DNA from: Amycolatopsis jejuensis | Lineage (GTDB): Bacteria; Actinomycetota; Actinomycetes; Mycobacteriales; Pseudonocardiaceae | Direction of reading: 5' to 3' | DNA length: 64,000 nucleotides | Assembly: GCF_000717335.1 (NCBI RefSeq) | Contig: NZ_JNYZ01000003.1 | Coordinates: 264,110-328,109, forward strand | Shown: in pieces, positions 59,781 through 64,000 of the stretch | How positions within the stretch are numbered: position 1 is the first letter of the stretch | How the letters are laid out: each line of letters opens with the position of its first letter | Notes under the pieces: generated by a model | What the model was told of the DNA's origin: nothing | The model's database searches: none | The model's input: the letters and a program-made list of their open reading frames with translations, nothing else | Position numbers and translations under genes: made by a program

Positions 59781-60481
59781 GTCGCTCCTTCGGTCCGGTC
59801 CAGTCGTTCGGTGAGGCGGGCGGCGGCTTCGGCGTTCACGCTTTCGACCGTGGTGAGCAGGTGCGCCTGCAATGCGTTGACGGCTTCCGCGGGCTGGTGG
59901 TCCACACAGTGCCGGAGGATCAGCTCGTGCTCGCGGCGGCGGATCTTGACCTCCGCGGCGTCGGCCAGCGAGGCGGCGCGGTAGCGCTCGCTGTTGTGCC
60001 AGGTGGGGCCGATCGAACGGAACAGCCAGTTCGACCCGGCGGCCCGGTAGACGGTGAAGTGGAAGTCCTCGTGCGCTTTCCGGGCCGCGGCTTGGTCGCC
60101 GAGGCGCAGGGCGCGTTGCTGCGCGTCGAGGGCGTCGCGGGCCTTGCGCGCGGCCTGCTCGTCGAACCGCTCGGCGGCTTGGCGTACCAGCGCCCCCTCG
60201 AGCACGATGCGGGTGAGGTAGGTGTCGATGAGGTCGTCCTCGGTCATGGCGCGGACCCGGGCCCCGCGATGCGGTTCCACCTCGAGGATGCCGATCGCCT
60301 CCAGCTGGCGGATGGCTTCGCGCACGGGCATCATGCTCATCCCGAGATCGGCGGCCAGCCCTTGCAGCGGCAGCGGTGCCCCGGCCGGGATCGAGCCGTC
60401 GAGGATCGCGGCGAGGATGGCGTTGTAGGCCTGGCCGGCGGTCGTGGTCCGCGCGGGGGCACGGAGTTTGGGAGTGTTCAT
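59777..60481 (-). CDS. GntR-family (FCD) transcriptional regulator
   Basis: 234 residues. The winged helix-turn-helix is GQAYNAILAAILDGSIPAGA then LQGLAADLGMSMMPVREAIR and QLEAIGILEVEPHRGARV, followed by an FCD effector domain (YLTRIVLEGALVRQAAERFD, DFHFTVYRAAGSNWLFRSI, HELILRHCVDHQPAEAVNAL). Such regulators repress aromatic catabolic operons and sense a pathway acid. Embedded in the operon between the isomerase remnant and gentisate dioxygenase. Confidence 0.92.
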   Translation of the reverse strand: MNTPKLRAPARTTTAGQAYNAILAAILDGSIPAGAPLPLQGLAADLGMSMMPVREAIRQLEAIGILEVEPHRGARVRAMTEDDLIDTYLTRIVLEGALVRQAAERFDEQAARKARDALDAQQRALRLGDQAAARKAHEDFHFTVYRAAGSNWLFRSIGPTWHNSERYRAASLADAAEVKIRRREHELILRHCVDHQPAEAVNALQAHLLTTVESVNAEAAARLTERLDRTEGAT

Positions 60482-61037
60482 CGGTACCTTCCGCTCAGCA
60501 ACTCTCCGGCGCCGGGCACCACCGGCTTCAGATCGAGTGCCTTGAGGACCTCGTAGGTGGTGGCGACCGCTGCGGACACTACGGGCTTGCCGATCCGCTC
60601 TTGCACCACCGGGATCGCCGCGAGGGAGGGCATCTGGACGCAGGCCGACAGGATGACGACGTCGGCCCGGCGGTGATCGAGCTGGTCGACGATGGTGTCG
60701 AGCGCCATCGGATCGCGGTTGCCGACCTCGAGGTTGTCGGGGATCCCGAGTGCGATGTGGCCGGTCACCTCGTAGCCCTCGTTGCCGAGGTAGCCGGCCA
60801 CCTGCTCGGCCCCGTTTCCGGCGACAGCTCCACGGCACACCGGCCCGACTCGTCGTCCATGGCCGCCAGCTCTTCCGCGGTCACCGACTGCATCCGCATG
60901 CGGGAGGAGTGGAAGGTGAACCGCTCGGGTTCGATCTCGTCCCTTGCCCGGAGCATTGCCGGGATTTCCGTCTCCATGGTGACGTTGGAGCTGGGGACGA
61001 TGAGCCCGATCCGGTGCGGCCGCGCGGTCGTCGTCAT
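60478..61037 (-). pseudogene. Maleate isomerase/Asp-Glu racemase family, internally deleted
   Basis: The N-terminus (MTTTARPHRIGLIVPSSNVTM to DDESGRCAVELS) and C-terminus (GHIALGIPDNLEVGNRD, VVILSACVQMPSLAAIPVVQ, PVVPGAGELLSGRYR) of maleate isomerase are both clear but lie in different frames, joined near 60820-60830. Family members have about 250 residues; here only about 185 codons remain, so about 190 bases around the central part, including the first catalytic Cys region, are missing. The operon overlaps (ATGA at both ends) are kept. Non-functional as written. Confidence 0.8.
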
Positions 61038-61927
61038 ACCGCCACGACCGGGTTGGTCAGCACTCCGATGCCTTGGATCCGTGCCTCCACGACGTCTCCC
61101 GGCTGCAGGAACTGCGGCGGATCCTGCGCGGCGCCGACTCCCTGCGGCGAGCCGGTGGAAATCACGTCGCCCGGTTCGAGAGTGACCCCGGAGGTGATGT
61201 CCTCGATGAGCGCCGGGATCGGGAAAAGCATGTGCTTGCTGTTGCCGTTCTGCTTCTGCTCGCCGTTGACGGACAGGGTCAGCTCCAGCGCGTGCGGGTC
61301 GGCGAGTTCGTCCGCGGTCACCACCACCGGGCCCATCGGGGCGTAGCTGTCCTGGCCTTTCGAGAAGAACCACTGGCCCGAGCGGCGCTGGTCGCGGGCG
61401 CTGATGTCGTTCAGGATCGTGTAGCCGAAGACATACCGGTACGCGTCCTCCGCCCGGACTCCGTGTGCGGTGCGGCCGATGACGACCGCGAGTTCGCATT
61501 CCCAGTCCAGATGCTTGGTCAGCCGGGCGTCGTGGCGGATCGGTTGTCCAGGGCCGACGACCGCGGTGCCCGGTTTGCTGAACAGCACCGGGCGGGACGG
61601 CAGCTCCTTGGCGGTGTCCAGCGTGCGGCTCGACTCCTCCACGTGCTCGACGTAGTTCAGTCCGACGCCGATCACCTTGCCCGGACGCAGCGGAGCGTGT
61701 ACCTGCACGTCGTCCCACGGGTAAGACGTGCCCTCCGGCCACGAAGTGCGGTTGTCCACGGCCTCGCGGACTGCGCCGAGAACGTCCGGCCCGGCCTCGA
61801 TGAGGGTGCGCAGGTCACCGGGCACCGTGCCACCCAGCGCTGCTCGCACGTCGACGACGGTGCCGTCGACGACGAGGCCGAGCCGTGGGGGCTGCCCGGC
61901 AGCCGGGCTGAAAGTGGCGAACCGCAT
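61034..61927 (-). CDS. Fumarylacetoacetate-hydrolase-family protein
   Basis: 297 residues from ATG behind GAGGAG. GKVIGVGLNYVEHVEESSRT, then DWECELAVVIGRTAHGVRAE (metal-binding Glu pair) and GYTILNDISARDQRRSGQWF are the FAH motifs; FGPQGV-like ISTGSPQGVGAAQDPPQFLQ lies near the end. In a gentisate operon the role is hydrolysis of fumarylpyruvate or maleylpyruvate; the neighbouring maleate isomerase suggests maleylpyruvate hydrolysis giving maleate. Confidence 0.92.
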   Translation of the reverse strand: MRFATFSPAAGQPPRLGLVVDGTVVDVRAALGGTVPGDLRTLIEAGPDVLGAVREAVDNRTSWPEGTSYPWDDVQVHAPLRPGKVIGVGLNYVEHVEESSRTLDTAKELPSRPVLFSKPGTAVVGPGQPIRHDARLTKHLDWECELAVVIGRTAHGVRAEDAYRYVFGYTILNDISARDQRRSGQWFFSKGQDSYAPMGPVVVTADELADPHALELTLSVNGEQKQNGNSKHMLFPIPALIEDITSGVTLEPGDVISTGSPQGVGAAQDPPQFLQPGDVVEARIQGIGVLTNPVVAV

Positions 61928-61943
61928 GGTGACTCCTCGGTGG

Positions 61944-62918
61944 TCAGGGACGAGGTGTGTCATCGGTGAAGACGACCCCGCTACGAGGCCGCCGATCGAC
62001 GTGCAGCTGGAAGACGTCGAACCGGTTGTAGTGGCCGATGATGTCGTGCATCTGCTTGGGCTGGACGCAGCGGCGCAGGTCGATCTCGGCGTAGACGATG
62101 CCCTCGTCGTCGATCAGCGGTTCGGTGAGCAGGCGCCCGTCCGGACCGAAAATGCCGCTGAAGGCACTGTGCTTGCGCTGCAGCAACTCCCGGGACGCGT
62201 CGTCGTGCGCGACCGCGTCGACGATCTCCTGGCTGATCGCCGCACAGGAGACCACGGAGAAGATCTTGCCCTCGAACGAATGTGCCGCCGAGCGGACCTT
62301 GATGGCCTCGACCATGTCGTAGTCGGCAGGCGCGACGGGCAGCGCGATGTAGTTCGCGACGTGCACCGTCTCTCCCTGCGCCAGCAGGGCGAACCGGGCC
62401 AGCGTGTTCGTGTTCTCCCCGCACGCGAGCGCGCCGATCCGGCCGAGCGGGGTGTCGTGGACCCGCAGTGACTGCCCGTCACCCCCGGCCCAGGTGAGCT
62501 TCTCCGCCCAGGTCGGCACCAGCTTGCGATGCACGCCGAGCAGGGCGCCGTCCGAACCGATGAAGACCACGCTGTTGTACAGCGTCCCCAGCGAAAACGG
62601 GTCCCGCTCGTTGACGCCGATCACCACGACGGTTCCGGTGCGCCGCGCGGCTGCCCGGAGCTGGTCGACCTCCGGACCGGGGATGTCGATCGCGGCCTCG
62701 GCGAGCCGCTCGAACCACGGGCTGCCCTGCAGGGGTGACATCGTCCAGTTCCAGTAGGGATAACCGGGGACGAACACCTCGGGGAAGGCTACGAGTTCCG
62801 CACCCTCGTTGGCTGCGGTGGTGATGAGATCGCATGCTTTGGCGACGGTCGCAGCGGAATCCAGGTATACGGGTGCGGCCTGGACTGCCGCCGCCCGGAA
62901 CCTCGGGTACTCCACCAT
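61944..62918 (-). CDS. Nitrilase
   Basis: 324 residues with the catalytic triad: Glu in LVAFPEVFVPGYPYWNW, Lys in HRKLVPTWAEKLTWAGG, Cys in GRIGALACGENTNTLARFAL. The CGENTN context is typical of true nitrilases acting on aryl or aliphatic nitriles rather than amidases. Divergent spacing from the amidase is absent; it is co-directional and heads the gentisate operon, suggesting that a hydroxybenzonitrile-like or similar compound feeds the pathway. Confidence 0.92.
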   Translation of the reverse strand: MVEYPRFRAAAVQAAPVYLDSAATVAKACDLITTAANEGAELVAFPEVFVPGYPYWNWTMSPLQGSPWFERLAEAAIDIPGPEVDQLRAAARRTGTVVVIGVNERDPFSLGTLYNSVVFIGSDGALLGVHRKLVPTWAEKLTWAGGDGQSLRVHDTPLGRIGALACGENTNTLARFALLAQGETVHVANYIALPVAPADYDMVEAIKVRSAAHSFEGKIFSVVSCAAISQEIVDAVAHDDASRELLQRKHSAFSGIFGPDGRLLTEPLIDDEGIVYAEIDLRRCVQPKQMHDIIGHYNRFDVFQLHVDRRPRSGVVFTDDTPRP

Positions 62919-63373
62919 CGCAGTCCGATCCGATATTAGTGGATTTGATCAAATGCTATTTTAGCAAGGGTGGCGGGGGTGCGTCCAGGGTTGGAGAGCG
63001 GGGGGCGGGTTGGCTGGGAGGTCGCGGGGGGCGGGACCGGCCTCGGTGGGGACGGGCGGGCTGGTAGCCGACAGTCATCGGGGACGGACGGCGGGCCGTT
63101 GGCCGACAGTGATGGGGACGGGCGCGGGGCTGCACCCATGCGGGACAGGCGCGGGGCCGCTTGGCCGATACCAATCGGGACGGGCGCGGGGCTGCTTGGT
63201 CAACACCAATCGCGACAGGCGCCGGGCCGCTTGGCCGACACCAATCGGGACAGGCGCGGGGCCGCTTGGCCAACACCAATCGGGACGCACCTCGGGACCG
63301 CTTAGCCGAGACCCATGTGGGACGCACCCCGGGATCCCTTGGCCAACACCAATCGCGACGTACCCGGGGCCGC
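62919..63373. other. Intergenic region with tandem repeats and nitrilase promoter
   Basis: Holds the AT-rich ATTAGTGGATTTGATCAAAT patch just upstream of the nitrilase start (62936-62960), which contains TTTGATCAAA, a palindrome suitable as GntR operator, and then a 35-base tandem array reaching the amidase stop. No protein gene. Confidence 0.65.
62944..62953. promoter_or_regulatory. AT-rich palindrome upstream of nitrilase, possible GntR operator
   Basis: TTTGATCAAA (62944-62953) is a perfect 10-base palindrome within an unusually AT-rich patch, about 26 bases before the nitrilase start. FCD-type GntR regulators often bind short palindromes of this kind; the regulator gene lies in the same operon. 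Confidence 0.4.
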
Positions 63374-63390
63374 TTAGCCGACAGTGGTGG
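63075..63390. repeat. 35-base tandem repeat array
   Basis: About nine contiguous units built on GGGACnGGCGCGGGGCCGC followed by TTGGCCnACACCAATC. Unit starts (GGGAC or GCGAC) at 63081, 63115, 63142, 63177, 63212, 63247, 63282, 63319 and 63355: mostly 35 bases apart. The last unit covers the stop codon of the amidase. The central units are most alike, edges degenerate. Confidence 0.8.
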
Positions 63391-64000
63391 TTTCCGCGGC
63401 AGGTGGAGCTTGGGTGTGCCAGCTGGTGCGCTGCTGATAGGCATTGGCGACGGTCAGCACGGTGGTGTCCTCGCCGGGGCGGCCGATGATCTGGAGTCCG
63501 ATCGGCAGGCCGGAACTGGTGAAACCACAGGGAATCGACACCGCCGGGGCGCCGAGGAGGTTTGCCATCCGGGTGAATCGGTTGCCTGCCTTGGCCATGT
63601 GCCGGGCGCCGAATTGGTGGGCGGGCTGCTCACCGAAGCGCGGGGGCGGGGCGGGGGACGTGAGGGTGACGAGGACGTCCGTGCCGTCCATGGCTTTGCG
63701 GAACTCGTCCTGGAATACCTTGCGTACCCGTGCGGCCTGCAGGTACGCCGACGCGGGCACGGTGCTGCCCAGGGCGACCCGCTGGCGCGCGCTCGGACCG
63801 TATTGCTCGCTCCGGGCGCGGTACAAGTCTTCGTGCACGGAGTAGGACTCCGCCAGTACCAGCACCGAATGTGCGGTCTGGGCTTGTTCGATCATCGGCA
63901 GCTCCACCGACGTACGCACCATGCCCGCCTCCGTCAACACCCCCACCGCAGCCTCCAACGCCGACCGAAACTCCGGATCCACCCCATCCACAAAAAACCC
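63374..64000 (-). CDS. Amidase-signature family enzyme (N-terminus outside window)
   Basis: The last 209 codons of an amidase: LLGAPAVSIPCGFTSSGLPI and GLQIIGRPGEDTTVLTVANA are the conserved C-terminal motifs of amidase-signature proteins; GTDVLVTLTSPAPPP precedes them. The Ser-Ser-Lys catalytic residues lie in the missing part. The open frame continues to the window edge (GFFVDGVDPEF). With the nitrilase and gentisate genes it suggests amide or nitrile use, but the array between them makes co-transcription uncertain. Confidence 0.9.
   Translation of the reverse strand, partial: GFFVDGVDPEFRSALEAAVGVLTEAGMVRTSVELPMIEQAQTAHSVLVLAESYSVHEDLYRARSEQYGPSARQRVALGSTVPASAYLQAARVRKVFQDEFRKAMDGTDVLVTLTSPAPPPRFGEQPAHQFGARHMAKAGNRFTRMANLLGAPAVSIPCGFTSSGLPIGLQIIGRPGEDTTVLTVANAYQQRTSWHTQAPPAAETTTVG

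Noticed and set aside
63075..63390. CRISPR array
   Set aside because: The repeated units are contiguous with no unique spacers, the unit itself varies, and no cas genes are near.

Overview
The window is very GC-rich with strong third-position GC bias, frequent GTG/TTG starts, overlapping ATGA/GTGA gene junctions and actinobacterial gene families. It most likely comes from a filamentous actinomycete of the Pseudonocardiaceae type (Amycolatopsis, Saccharopolyspora or a relative); this is an inference from gene content, not a placement.

1-26.97 kb is the integrase-proximal part of a tailed-phage prophage that continues off the left edge. Reading leftward from the right end it has: tyrosine integrase (+), a small membrane protein (+), two divergent XRE regulators with a palindromic operator, and a long leftward early operon of small overlapping genes. 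That operon includes a RAD52/Sak-like annealing protein, an HNH nuclease and a replication-type HTH protein whose gene contains about nine iteron-like repeats (candidate phage origin). A hicAB toxin-antitoxin pair follows (+), then HNH, a candidate cos/pac region, small and large terminase, portal, MuF-like protein, scaffold, major capsid and head-completion proteins. Tail genes are not in view. A 37-bp tRNA 3' fragment beyond the integrase marks the right attachment site.

27-33.1 kb is decaying accessory DNA: a serine recombinase broken by a stop codon and frameshifts, coupled to a resolvase-like protein lacking the catalytic serine; remnants of another recombinase and a CpaF/TadA-type ATPase; and a frameshifted LanC-like cyclase plus FxLD-type methyltransferase left from a lanthipeptide locus.

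33.2-47.4 kb is a DNA phosphorothioation (Dnd) island. dndB-dndC-dndD-dndE and the associated methyltransferase form a tightly overlapping leftward operon, and the cysteine desulfurase gene dndA is divergent. No dndFGH restriction genes are present. Instead, a rightward set encodes a sigma-region-4-like protein, a GIY-YIG nuclease, a GHKL (MORC/Hsp90-type) ATPase and a 726-residue DGQHR protein. An IS630-family element sits between the two halves. The GIY-YIG/GHKL/DGQHR set is the best candidate here for an undescribed phosphorothioate-linked defence effector.

48.2-58.3 kb carries a patatin-like lipase and then an eight-gene leftward operon with overlapping or nearly abutting genes: fatty acyl-AMP ligase, two acyl-CoA dehydrogenases, acyl carrier protein, an isopropylmalate/homocitrate synthase-like enzyme, a YrdC/Sua5-like protein and split aconitase large and small subunits. 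It looks like a specialised-metabolite pathway combining ACP-bound acyl desaturation with alpha-keto-acid homologation; I do not recognise the product.

58.6-64 kb is an aromatic/nitrile catabolic operon: nitrilase, fumarylacetoacetate-hydrolase-family enzyme, maleate isomerase (carrying an internal deletion), GntR regulator and gentisate 1,2-dioxygenase, preceded by an amidase running off the right edge. A 35-bp tandem repeat array lies between amidase and nitrilase.
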